Source: Tupaia tana
Taxonomy: Eukaryota > Chordata > Mammalia > Scandentia > Tupaiidae
Direction: 5' to 3'
Assembly: GCA_026018925.1 (NCBI GenBank)
Contig: JAKSZU010000507.1
Span: 1-64,000 of the forward strand
DNA length: 64,000 nt
In this document: piece by piece, positions 24,601-36,623 of the stretch
How the letters are laid out: the number at the start of each line of letters is the position of its first letter
How positions within the stretch are numbered: position 1 is the first letter of the stretch
Program-made: the position numbers and the translations under genes
Notes under the pieces: generated by a model
The model's database searches: none
Told to the model about the DNA's origin: nothing
The model's input: only the letters and a program-made list of their open reading frames with translations

Positions 24601-27600
24601 GTGGATAACAGGACAGAGAAAGAAATAAAAAAGGAAAAAAATGTACCTGGCTGAAAGAGGGGGCTCTGGCCTGGGGGTCCCGGGGCTGGAACTACTGGGG
24701 GCAGTCCTCCCTCGGAGATCCTGGCCCAGGGGTCGAAAGATGGGGGTGTGGTGTGGATGAACTGAGGGCGTTCCTGTGTGTTGATCAGAAGAGAGAAATT
24801 TACAATTGAAAGATGTGGATAACAGGACAGAGAAAGAAATAAAAAAGGAAAAAAATGTACCTGGCTGAAAGAGGGGGCTCTGGCCTGGGGGTCCCGGGGC
24901 TGGAACTACTGGGGGCAGTCCTCCCTCGGAGATCCTGGCCCAGGGGTCGAAAGATGGGGGTGTGTTGTGGATGAACTGAGGGCGTTCCTGTGTGTTGATC
25001 AGAAGAGAGAAATTTACAATTGAAAGATGTGGATAACAGGACAGAGAAAGAAATAAAAAAGGAAAAAAATGTACCTGGCTGAAAGAGGGGGCTCTGGCCT
25101 GGGGGTCCCGGGGCTGGAACTACTGGGGGCAGTCCTCCCTCGGAGATCCTGGCCCAGGGGTCGAAAGATGGGGGTGTGGTGTGGATGAACTGAGGGCGTT
25201 CCTGTGTGTTGATCAGAAGAGAGAAATTTACAATTGAAAGATGTGGATAACAGGACAGAGAAAGAAATCAAAAAGGAAAAAAATGTACCTGGCTGAAAGA
25301 GGGGGCTCTGGCCTGGGGGTCCCGGGGCTGGAACTGCTGGGGGCAGTCCTCCCTCGGAGATCCTGGCCCAGGGGTCGAAAGATGGGGGTGTGGTGTGGAT
25401 GAACTGAGGGCGTTCCTGTGTGTTGATCAGAAGAGAGAAATTTACAATTGAAAGATGTGGATAACAGGACAGAGAAAGAAATAAAAAAGGAAAAAAATGT
25501 ACCTGGCTGAAAGAGGGGGCTCTGGCCTGGGGGTCCCGGGGCTGGAACTACTGGGGGCAGTCCTCCCTCGGAGATCCTGGCCCAGGGGTCGAAAGATGGG
25601 GGTGTGGTGTGGATGAACTGAGGGCGTTCCTGTGTGTTGATCAGAAGAGAGAAATTTACAATTGAAAGATGTGGATAACAGGACAGAGAAAGAAATAAAA
25701 AAGGAAAAAAATGTACCTGGCTGAAAGAGGGGGCTCTGGCCTGGGGGTCCCGGGGGCTGGAACTACTGGGGGCAGTCCTCCCACGGAGATCCTGGCCCAG
25801 GGGTCGAAAGATGGGGGTGTGGTGTGGATGAACTGAGGGCGTTCCTGTGTGTCGATCAGAAGAGAGAAATTTACAATTGAAAGATGTGGATAACAGGACA
25901 GAGAAGGAAATAAAAAAGGAAAAAAATGTACCTGGCTGAAAGAGGGGGCTCTGGCCTGGGGGTCCCGGGGCTGGAACTACTGGGGGCAGTCCTCCCTCGG
26001 AGATCCTGGCCCAGGGGTCGAAAGATGGGGGTGTGGTGTGGATGAACTGAGGGCGTTCCTGTGTGTTGATCAGAAGAGAGAAATTTACAATTGAAAGATG
26101 TGGATAACAGGACAGAGAAAGAAATAAAAAAGGAAAAAAATGTACCTGGCTGAAAGAGGGGGCTCTGGCCTGGGGGTCCCGGGGCTGGAACTACTGGGGG
26201 CAGTCCTCCCTCGGAGATCCTGGCCCAGGGGTCGAAAGATGGGGGTGTGGTGTGGATGAACTGAGGGCGTTCCTGTGTGTTGATCAGAAGAGAGAAATTT
26301 ACAATTGAAAGATGTGGATAACAGGACAGAGAAAGAAATAAAAAAGGAAAAAAATGTACCTGGCTGAAAGAGGGGGCTCTGGCCTGGGGGTCCCGGGGCT
26401 GGAACTACTGGGGGCAGTCCTCCTTCGGAGATCCTGGCCCAGGGGTCGAAAGATGGGGGTGTGGTGTGGATGAACTGAGGGCGTTCCTGTGTGTTGATCA
26501 GAAGAGAGAAATTTACAATTGAAAGATGTGGATAACAGGACAGAGAAAGAAATAAAAAAGGAAAAAAATGTACCTGGCTGAAAGAGGGGGCTCTGGCCTG
26601 GGGGTCCCGGGGCTGGAACTACTGGGGGCAGTCCTCCCTCGGAGATCCTGGCCCAGGGGTCGAAAGATGGGGGTGTGGTGTGGATGAACTGAGGGCGTTC
26701 CTGTGTGTCGATCAGAAGAGAGAAATTTACAATTGAAAGATTTGGATAACAGGACAGAGAAAGAAATAAAAAAGGAAAAAAATGTACCTGGCTGAAAGAG
26801 GGGGCTCTGGCCTGGGGGTCCCGGGGCTGGAACTACTGGGGGCAGTCCTCCCTCGGAGATTCTGGCCCAGGGGTCGAAAGATGGGGGTGTGGTGTGGATG
26901 AACTGAGGGCGTTCCTGTGTGTTGATCAGAAGAGAGAAATTTACAATTGAAAGATGTGGATAACAGGACAGAGAAAGAAATAAAAAAGGAAAAAAAGTAC
27001 CTGGCTGAAAGAGGGGGCTCTGGCCTGGGGGTCCCGGGGCTGGAACTACTGGGGGCAGTCCTCCCTCGGAGATCCTGGCCCAGGGGTCGAAAGATGGGGG
27101 TGTGGTGTGGATGAACTGAGGGCGTTCCTGTGTGTCGATCAGAAGAGAGAAATTTACAATTGAAAGATGTGGATAACAGGACAGAGAAAGAAATAAAAAA
27201 GGAAAAAAATGTACCTGGCTGAAAGAGGGGGCTCTGGCCTGGGGGTCCCGGGGCTGGAACTACTGGGGGCAGTCCTCCCTCGGAGATTCTGGCCCAGGGG
27301 TCGAAAGATGGGGGTGTGGTGTGGATGAACTGAGGGCGTTCCTGTGTGTTGATCAGAAGAGAGAAATTTACAATTGAAAGATGTGGATAACAGGACAGAG
27401 AAAGAAATAAAAAAGGAAAAAAATGTACCTGGCTGAAAGAGGGGGCTCTGGCCTGGGGGTCCCGGGGCTGGAACTACTGGGGGCAGTCCTCCCTCGGAGA
27501 TCCTGGCCCAGGGGTCGAAAGATGGGGGTGTGGTGTGGATGAACTGAGGGCGTTCCTGTGTGTTGATCAGAAGAGAGAAATTTACAATTGAAAGATGTGG

Positions 27601-30600
27601 ATAACAGGACAGAGAAAGAAATAAAAAAGGAAAAAAATGTACCTGGCTGAAAGAGGGGGCTCTGGCCTGGGGGTCCCGGGGCTGGAACTACTGGGGGCAG
27701 TCCTCCCTCGGAGATCCTGGCCCAGGGGTCGAAAGATGGGGGTGTGGTGTGGATGAACTGAGGGCGTTCCTGTGTGTTGATCAGAAGAGAGAAATTTACA
27801 ATTGAAAGATGTGGATAACAGGACAGAGAAAGAAATCAAAAAGGAAAAAAATGTACCTGGCTGAAAGAGGGGGCTCTGGCCTGGGGGTCCCGGGGCAGGA
27901 ACTACTGGGGGCAGTCCTCCCTCGGAGATCCTGGCCCAGGGGTCGAAAGATGGGGCTGTGGTGTGGATGAACTGAGGGCGTTCCTGTGTGTTGATCAGAA
28001 GAGAGAAATTTACAATTGAAAGATGTGGATAACAGGACAGAGAAAGAAATAAAAAAGGAAAAAAATGTACCTGGCTGAAAGAGGGGGCTCTGGCCTGGGG
28101 GGTCCCGGGGCTGGAACTACTGGGGGCAGTCCTCCCTCGGAGATCCTGTCCCAGGGGTCGAAAGATGGGGGTGTGGTGTGGATGAACTGAGGGCGTTCCT
28201 GTGTGTCGATCAGAAGAGAGAAATTTACAATTGAAAGATGTGGATAACAGGACAGAGAAAGAAATAAAAAAAGGAAAAAAATGTACCTGGCTGAAAGAGG
28301 GGGCTCTGGCCTGGGGGTCCCGGGGCTGGAACTACTGGGGGCAGTCCTCCCTCGGAGATCCTGGCCCAGGGGTCGAAAGATGGGGGTGTGGTGTGGATGA
28401 ACTGAGGGCGTTCCTGTGTGTTGATCAGAAGAGAGAAATTTACAATTGAAAGATGTGGATAACAGGACAGAGAAAGAAATAAAAAAGGAAAAAAATGTAC
28501 CTGGCTGAAAGAGGGGGCTCTGGCCTGGGGGTTCCGGGGCTGGAACTACTGGGAGCAGTCCTCCCTCGGAGATCCTGGCCCAGGGGTCGAAAGATGGGGG
28601 TGTGGTGTGGATGAACTGAGGGCGTTCCTGTGTGTTGATCAGAAGAGAGAAATTTACAATTGAAAGATGTGGATAACAGGACAGAGAAAGAAATAAAAAA
28701 GGAAAAAAATGTACCTGGCTGAAAGAGGGGGCTCTGGCCTGGGGGTCCCGGGGCTGGAACTACTGGGGGCAGTCCTCCCTCGGAGATCCTGGCCCAGGGG
28801 TCGAAAGATGGGGGTGTGGTGTGGATGAACTGAGGGCGTTCCTGTGTGTTGATCAGAAGAGAGAAATTTACAATTGAAAGATGTGGATAACAGGACAGAG
28901 AAAGAAATAAAAAAGGAAAAAAATGTACCTGGCTGAAAGAGGGGGCTCTGGCCTGGGGGTCCCGGGGCTGGAACTACTGGGGGCAGTCCTCCCTCGGAGA
29001 TCCTGGCCCAGGGGTCGAAAGATGGGGGTGTGGTGTGGATGAACTGATGGCGTTCCTGTGTGTTGATCAGAAGAGAGAAATTTACAATTGAAAGATGTGG
29101 ATAACAGGACAGTGAAAGAAATAAAAAAGGAAAAAAATGTACCTGGCTGAAAGAGGGGGCTCTGGCCTGGGGGTCCCGGGGCTGGAACTACTGGGGGCAG
29201 TCCTCCCTCGGAGATCCTGGCCCAGGGGTCGAAAGATGGGGGTGTGGTGTGGATGAACTGAGGGCGTTCCTGTGTGTTGATCAGAAGAGAGAAATTTACA
29301 ATTGAAAGATGTGGATAACAGGACAGAGAAAGAAATAAAAAAGGAAAAAAATGTACCTGGCTGAAAGAGGGGGCTCTGGCCTGGGGGTCCCGGGGCTGGA
29401 ACTACTGGGGGCAGTCCTCCCTCGGAGATCCTGGCCCAGGGGTCGAAAGATGGGGGTGTGGTGTGGATGAACTGAGGGCGTTCCTGTGTGTTGATCAGAA
29501 GAGAGAAATTTACAATTGAAAGATGTGGATAACAGGACAGAGAAAGAAATAAAAAAGGAAAAAAATGTACCTGGCTGAAAGAGGGGGCTCTGGCCTGGGG
29601 GTCCCGGGGCTGGAACTACTGGGGGCAGTCCTCCCTCGGAGATCCTGGCCCAGGGGTCGAAAGATGGGGGTGTGGTGTGGATGAACTGAGGGCGTTCCTG
29701 TGTGTTGATCAGAAGAGAGAAATTTACAATTGAAAGATGTGGATAACAGGACAGAGAAAGAAATAAAAAAGGAAAAAAATGTACCTGGCTGAAAGAGGGG
29801 GCTCTGGCCTGGGGGTCCCGGGGCTGGAACTGCTGGGGGCAGTCCTCCCTCGGAGATCCTGGCCCAGGGGTCGAAAGATGGGGGTGTGGTGTGGATGAAC
29901 TGAGGGCGTTCCTGTGTGTTGATCAGAAGAGAGAAATTTACAATTGAAAGATGTGGATAACAGGACAGAGAAAGAAATAAAAAAGGAAAAAAATGTACCT
30001 GGCTGAAAGAGGGGGCTCTGGCCTGGGGGTCCCGGGGCTGGAACTACTGGGGGCAGTCCTCCCTCGGAGATCCTGGCCCAGGGGTCGAAAGATGGGGGTG
30101 TGGTGTGGATGAACTGAGGGCGTTCCTGTGTGTTGATCAGAAGAGAGAAATTTACAATTGAAAGATGTGGATAACAGGACAGAGAAAGAAATAAAAAAGG
30201 AAAAAAATGTACCTGGCTGAAAGAGGGGGCTCTGGCCTGGGGGTCCCGGGGCTGGAACTACTGGGGGCAGTCCTCCCTCGGAGATCCTGGCCCAGGGGTC
30301 GAAAGATGGGGGTGTGGTGTGGATGAACTGAGGGCGTTCCAGTGTGTCGATCAGAAGAGAGAAATTTACAATTGAAAGATGTGGATAACAGGACAGAGAA
30401 AGAAATAAAAAAGGAAAAAAATGTACCTGGCTGAAAGAGGGGGCTCTGGCCTGGGGGTCCCGGGGCTGGAACTACTGGGGGCAGTCCTCCCTCGGAGATT
30501 CTGGCCCAGGGGTCGAAAGATGGGGGTGTGGTGTGGATGAACTGAGGGCGTTCCTGTGTGTTGATCAGAAGAGAGAAATTTACAATTGAAAGATGTGGAT

Positions 30601-33557
30601 AACAGGACAGAGAAAGAAATAAAAAAGGAAAAAAATGTACCTGGCTGAAAGAGGGGGCTCTGGCCTGGGGGTCCCGGGGCTGGAACTACTGGGGGCAGTC
30701 CTCCCTCGGAGATCCTGGCCCAGGGGTCGAAAGATGGGGGTGTGGTGTGGATGAACTGAGGGCGTTCCTGTGTGTTGTTCAGAAGAGAGAAATTTACAAT
30801 TGAAAGATGTGGATAACAGGACAGAGAAAGAAATAAAAAAGGAAAAAAATGTACCTGGCTGAAAGAGGGGGCTCTGGCCTGGGGGTCCCGGGGCTGGAAC
30901 TGCTGGGGGCAGTCCTCCCTCGGAGATCCTGGCCCAGGGGTCGAAAGATGGGGGTGTGGTGTGGATGAACTGAGGGCGTTCCTGTGTGTTGATCAGAAGA
31001 GAGAAATTTACAATTGAAAGATGTGGATAACAGGACAGAGAAAGAAATAAAAAAGGAAAAAAATGTACCTGGCTGAAAGAGGGGGATCTGGCCTGGGGGT
31101 CCCGGGGCTGGAACTACTGGGGGTAGTCCTCCCTCGGAGATCCTGGCCCAGGGGTCAAAAGATGGGGGTGTGGTGTGGATGAACTGAGGGCGTTCCTGTG
31201 TGTTGATCAGAAGAGAGAAATTTACAATTGAAAGATGTGGATAACAGGACAGAGAAAGAAATAAAAAAGGAAAAAATTGTACCTGGCTGAAAGAGGGGGC
31301 TCTGGCCTGGGGGTCCCGGGGCTGGAACTACTGGGGGCAGTCCTCCCTCGGAGATCCTGGCCCAGGGGTCGAAAGATGGGGGTGTGGTGTGGATGAACTG
31401 AGGGCGTTCCTGTGTGTTGATCAGAAGAGAGAAATTTACAATTGAAAGATGTGGATAACAGGACAGAGAAAGAAATAAAAAAGGAAAAAAATGTACCTGG
31501 CTGAAAGAGGGGGCTCTGGCCTGGGGGTCCCGGGGCTGGAACTACTGGGGGCAGTCCTCCCTCGGAGATCCTGGCCCAGGGGTCGAAAGATGGGGGTGTG
31601 GTGTGGATGAACTGAGGGCGTTCCTGTGTGTTGATCAGAAGAGAGAAATTTACAATTGAAAGATGTGGATAACATGACAGAGAAAGAAATAAAAAAGGAA
31701 AAAAATGTACCTGGCTGAAAGAGGGGGCTCTGGCCTGGGGGTCCCGGGGCAGGAACTACTGGGGGCAGTCCTCCCTCGGAGATCCTGGCCCAGGGGTCGA
31801 AAGATGGGGGTGTGACGTGGATGAACTGAGGGCGTTCCTGTGTGTCGATCAGAAGAGAGAAATTTACAATTGAAAGATGTGGATAACAGGACAGAGAAAG
31901 AAATAAAAAAGGAAAAAAATGTACCTGGCTGAAAGAGGGGGCTCTGGCCTGGGGGTCCCGGGGCTGGAACTACTGGGGGCAGTCCTCCCTCGGAGATCCT
32001 GGCCCAGGGGTCGAAAGATGGTGGTGTGGTGTGGATGAACTGAGGGCGTTCCTGTGTGTTGATCAGAAGAGAGAAATTTACAACTGAAAGATGTGGATAA
32101 CAGGACAGAGAAAGAAATAAAAAAGGAAAAAAATGTACCTGGCTGAAAGAGGGGGCTCTGGCCTGGGGGTCCCGGGGCTGGAACTACTGGGGGCAGTCCT
32201 CCCTCGGAGATCCTGGCCCAGGGGTCGAAAGATGGGGGTGTGGTGTGGATGAACTGAGGGCGTTCCTGTGTGTTGATCAGAAGAGAGAAATTTACAATTG
32301 AAAGATGTGGATAACAGGACAGAGAAAGAAATAAAAAAGGAAAAAAATGTACCTGGCTGAAAGAGGGGGCTCTGGCCTGGGGGTCCCGGGGCTGGAACTA
32401 CTGGGGGCAGTCCTCCCTCGGAGATCCTGGCCCAGGGGTCGAAAGATGGGGGTGTGGTGTGGATGAACTGAGGGCGTTCCTGTGTGTTGATCAGAAGAGA
32501 GAAATTTACAATTGAAAGATGTGGATAACAGGACAGAGAAAGAAATAAAAAAGGAAAAAGATGTACCTGGCTGAAAGAGGGGGCTCTGGCCTGGGGGTCC
32601 CGGGGCTGGAACTACTGGGGGCAGTCCTCCCTCGGAGATCCTGGCCCAGGGGTCGAAAGATGGGGGTGTGGTGTGGATGAACTGAGGGCGTTCCTGTGTG
32701 TTGATCAGAAGAGAGAAATTTACAATTGAAAGATGTGGATAACAGGACAGAGAAAGAAATAAAAAAGGAAAAAAATGTACCTGGCTGAAAGAGGGGGCTC
32801 TGGCCTGGGGGTCCCGGGGTTGGAACTACTGGGGGCAGTCCTCCCTCGGAAATCCTGGCCCAGGGGTCGAAAGATGGGGGTGTGGTGTGGATGAACTGAG
32901 GGCGTTCCTGTGTGTTGATCAGAAGAGAGAAATTTACAATTGAAAGATGTGGATAACAGGACAGAGAAAGAAATAAAAAAGGAAAAAAATGTACCTGGCT
33001 GAAAGAGGGGGCTCTGGCCTGGGGGTCCAGGGGCTGGAACTACTGGGGGCAGTCCTCCCTCGGAGATCCTGGCCCAGGGGTCGAAAGATGGGGGTGTGGT
33101 GTCGATGAACTGAGGGCGTTCCTGTGTGTTGATCAGAAGAGAGAAATTTACAATTGAAAGATGTGGATAACAGGACAGAGAAAGAAATAAAAAAGGAAAA
33201 AAATGTACCTGGCTGAAAGAGGGGGCTCTGGCCTGGGGGTCCTGGGGCTGGAACTACTGGGGGCAGTCCTCCCTCGGAGATCCTGGCCCAGGGGTCGAAA
33301 GATGGGGGTGTGATGTGGATGAACTGAGGGCGTTCCTGTGTGTCGATCAGAAGAGAGAAATTTACAATTGAAAGATGTGGATAACAGGACAGAGAAAGAA
33401 ATAAAAAAGGAAAAAAATGTACCTGGCTGAAAGAGGGGGCTCTGGCCTGGGGGTCCCGGGGCTGGAACTACTGGGGGCAGTCCTCCCTCGGAGATCCTGG
33501 CCCAGGGGTCGAAAGATGGGGGTGTGGTGTGGATGAACTGAGGGCGTTCCTCTGTGT
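18683..33557 (+). repeat. 15.84-kb higher-order block, copy 2
   Basis: Second, directly adjacent copy of the preceding block. The offset from copy 1 begins at 15,842 bp, becomes 16,697-16,698 bp after about 25.4 kb (a 4-monomer gain here), and drops to 15,626-15,628 bp after about 29.0 kb (5 monomers present only in copy 1). Private changes exist in each copy: the slips near 5565 and 6200 are only in copy 1, while the extra G near 20888 is only in copy 2. That argues against a simple assembly duplication of one sequence. The last shared marker is tcctctgtg at 33548, after which the sequence switches to a different ordered set of variants shared with 51.2-53.2 kb. Confidence 0.88.
25336..26740 (+). 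repeat. Four-monomer gain (857 bp) in copy 2
   Basis: Between the paired markers gaactgctgg (9491 and 25331) and tttggat (10044 and 26741), copy 2 is longer by 857 bp, which is four monomers plus one base. Two gtcgatc units, near 25852 and 26708, stand 856 bp apart where copy 1 has a single one near 10009, so the extra DNA looks like a local four-monomer duplication. One of the two has since acquired private changes (cgggggctgg near 25751, ccacgg near 25780 and gagaaggaaa near 25901). Confidence 0.78.
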
Positions 33558-35216
33558 TGATCAGAAGAGAGAAATTTACAATTGAAAGATGTGGATAACA
33601 GGACAGAGAAAGAAATAAAAAAGGAAAAAAATGTACCTGGCTGAAAGAGGGGGCTCTGGCCTGGGGGTCCCGGGGCTGGAACTACTGGGGGCAGTCCTCC
33701 CTCGGAGATCCTGGCCCAGGGGTCGAAAGATGGGGGTGTGGTGTGGATGAACTGAGGGCGTTCCTGTGTGTTGATCAGAAGAGAGAAATTTACAATTGAA
33801 AGATGTGGATAACAGGACAGAGAAAGAAATAGAAAAGAAAAAAAATGTACCTGGCTGAAAGAGGGGGCTCTGGCCTGGGGGTCCCGGGGCTGGAACTACT
33901 GGGGGCAGTCCTCCCTCGGAGATCCTGGCCCAGGGGTCGAAAGATGGGGGTGTGGTGTGGATGAACTGAGGGCGTTCCTGTGTGTTGATCAGAAGAGAGA
34001 AATTTACAATTGAAAGGTGGATAACAGGACAGAGAAAGAAATAAAAAAGGAAAAAAATGTACCTGGCTGAAAGAGGGGGCTCTGGCCTGGGGGTCCCGGG
34101 GCTAGAACTACTGGGGGCAGTCCTCCCTCGGAGATCCTGGCCCAGGGGTCGAAAGATGGGGGTGTGGTGTGGATGAACTGAGGGCGTTCCTGTGTGTTGA
34201 TCAGAAGAGAGAAATTTACAATTGAAAGATGTGGATAACAGGACAGAGAAAGAAATAAAAAAGGAAAAAAATGTACCTGGCTGAAAGAGGGGGCTCTGGC
34301 CTGGGGGTCCCGGGGCTGGAACTACTGGGGGCAGTCCTCCCTCGGATATCCTGGCCCAGGGGTCGAAAGATGGGGATGTGGTGTGGATGAACTGAGGGCG
34401 TTCCTGTGTGTTGATCAGAAGAGAGAAATTTACAATTGAAAGATGTGGATAACAGGACAGAGAAAGAAATAAAAAAGGAAAAAAATGTACCTGGCTGAAA
34501 GAGGGGGCTCTGGCCTGGGGGTCCCGGGGCTGGAACTACTGGGGGCAGTCCTCCCTCGGAGATCCTGGCCCAGGGGTCGAAAGATGGGGGTGTGGTGTGG
34601 ATGAACTGAGGGCGTTCCTGTGTGTTGATCAGAAGAGAGAAATTTACAATTGAAAGATGTGGATAACAGGACAGAGAAAGAAATAAAAAAGGAAAAAAAT
34701 GTACCTGGCTGAAAGAGGGGGCTCTGGCCTGGGGGTCCCGGGGCTGGAACTACTGGGGGCAGTCCTCCCTCGGAGTTCCTGGCCCAGGGGTCGAAAGATG
34801 GGGGTGTGGTGTGGATGAACTGAGGGCGTTCCTGTGTGTTGATCAGAAGAGAGAAATTTACAATTGAAAGATGTGGATAACAGGACAGAGAAAGAAATAA
34901 AAAAGGAAAAAAATGTACCTGGCTGAAAGAGGGGGCTCTGGCCTGGGGGTCCCGGGGCTGGAACTACTGGGGGCAGTCCTCCCTCGGAGATCCTGGCCCA
35001 GGGGTCGAAAGATTGGGGTGTGGTGTGGATGAACTGAGGGCGTTCCTGTGTGTTGATCAGAAGAGAGAAATTTACAATTGAAAGATGTGGATAACAGGAC
35101 AGAGAAAGAAATAAAAAAGGAAAAAAATGTACCTGGCTGAAAGAGGGGGCTCTGGCCTGGGGGTCCCGGGGCTGGAACTACTGGGGGCAGTCCTCCCTCG
35201 GAGATCCTGGCACAGG
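33240..35216 (+). repeat. Copied block, partner of 51211-53187 (offset 17,971 bp)
   Basis: An ordered run of rare variants recurs 17,971 bp downstream (84 x 214 = 17,976). Markers are tcctggggct 33240/51211 with gatgtgg and gtcgatc following, tcctctgtg 33548/about 51519, the tagaaaagaaa variant near 33830/51801, tgaaaggtgg with a 3-bp loss 34011/51982, ctagaac near 34102/52073, the ggggatg variant near 34373/52344, cggagttcc 34771/52742, gattggggtg 35011/52982 and gcacagg near 35210/53181. The next marker of this block, gcgctgg at about 35363, is absent at the matching place, so similarity in variants ends near 35.2/53.2 kb. The left edge overlaps the right end of 15.84-kb copy 2. Confidence 0.85.
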
Positions 35217-36440
35217 GGTCGAAAGATGGGGGTGTGGTGTGGATGAACTGAGGGCGTTCCTGTGTGTTGATCAGAAGAGAGAAATTTACAATTGAAAGAT
35301 GTGGATAACAGGACAGAGAAAGAAATAAAAAAGGAAAAAAATGTACCTGGCTGAAAGAGGGGGCGCTGGCCTGGGGGTCCCGGGGCTGGAACTACTGGGG
35401 GCAGTCCTCCCTCGGAGATCCTGGCCCAGGGGTCGAAAGATGGGGGTGTGGTGTGGATGAACTGAGGGCGTTCCTGTGTGTTGATCAGAAGAGAGAAATT
35501 TACAATTGAAAGATGTGGATAACAGGACAGAGAAAGAAATAAAAAAGGAAAAAAATGTACCTGGCTGAAAGAGGGGGCTCTGGCCTGGGGGTCCCGGGGC
35601 TGGAACTACTGGGGGCAGTCCTCCCTCGGAGATCCTGGCCCAGGGGTCAAAAGATGGGGTGTGGTGTGGATGAACTGAGGGCGTTCCTGTGTGTTGATCA
35701 GAAGAGAGAAATTTACAATTGAAAGATGTGGATAACAGGACAGAGAAAGAAATAAAAAAGGAAAAAAATGTACCTGGCTGAAAGAGGGGGCTCTGGCCTG
35801 GGGGTCCCGGGGCTGGAACTACTGGGGGCAGTCCTCCCTCGGAGATCCTGGCCCAGGGGTCGAAAGATGGGGGTGTGGTGTGGATGAACTGAGGGCGTTC
35901 CTGTGTGTTGATCAGAAGAGAGAAATTTACAATTGAAAGATGTGGATAACAGGACAGAGAAAGAAATAAAAAAGGAAAAAAATGTACCTGGCTGAAAGAG
36001 GGGGCTCTGGCCTGGGGGTCCCGGGGCTGGAACTACTGGGGGCAGTCCTCCCTCGGAGATCCTGGCCCAGGGGTCGAAAGATGGGGGTGTGGTGTGGATG
36101 AACTGAGGGCGTTCCTGTGTGTTGATCAGAAGAGAGAAATTTACAATTGAAAGATGTGGATAACAGGACAGAGAAAGAAATAAAAAAGGAAAAAAATGTA
36201 CCTGGCTGAAAGAGGGGGATCTGGCCTGGGGGTCCCGGGGCTGGAACTACTGGGGGCAGTCCTCCCTCGGAGATCCTGGCCCAGGGGTCGAAAGATGGGG
36301 GTGTGGTGTGGATGAACTGAGGGCGTTCCTGTGTGTTGATCAGAAGAGAGAAATTTACAATTGAAAGATGTGGATAACAGGACAGAGAAAGAAATAAAAA
36401 AGGAAAAAAATGTACCTGGCTGAAAGAGGGAGCTCTGGCC
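34771..36440 (+). repeat. Copied block, partner of 48465-50348 (offset 13.69-13.91 kb)
   Basis: The order cggagttcc 34771, gattggggtg 35011, gcacagg 35210, gcgctgg 35363, gtcaaaagatggggtg 35646, gggggatctgg 36214 and gggagctctgg 36428 is repeated at 48465, 48705, 49118, 49271, 49554, 50122 and 50336. The offset is 13,694 bp for the first two markers and 13,908 bp for the rest, a step of exactly 214 bp, so the downstream copy has one extra monomer. That monomer carries gggttcgaaag at 48911. The block overlaps the one paired with 51.2-53.2 kb, showing that segments were copied more than once from the same source region. Confidence 0.85.
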
Positions 36441-36623
36441 TGGGGGTCCCGGGGCTGGAACTACTGGGGGCAGTCCTCCCTCGGAGATCCTGGCCCAGGG
36501 GTCGAAAGATGGGGGTGTGGTGTGGATGAACTGAGGGCGTTCCTGTGTGTTGATCAGAAGAGAGAAATTTACAATTGAAAGATGTGGATAACAGGACAGA
36601 GAAAGAAATAAAAAAGGAAAAAA

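Noticed and set aside
18683-33557. Second 15.84-kb copy as an assembly duplication artefact
   Set aside because: The two copies differ by private base changes and by whole-monomer gains of 857 and 1,070 bp, which an artefactual copy of one sequence would not show. Long-read confirmation would still be worthwhile.
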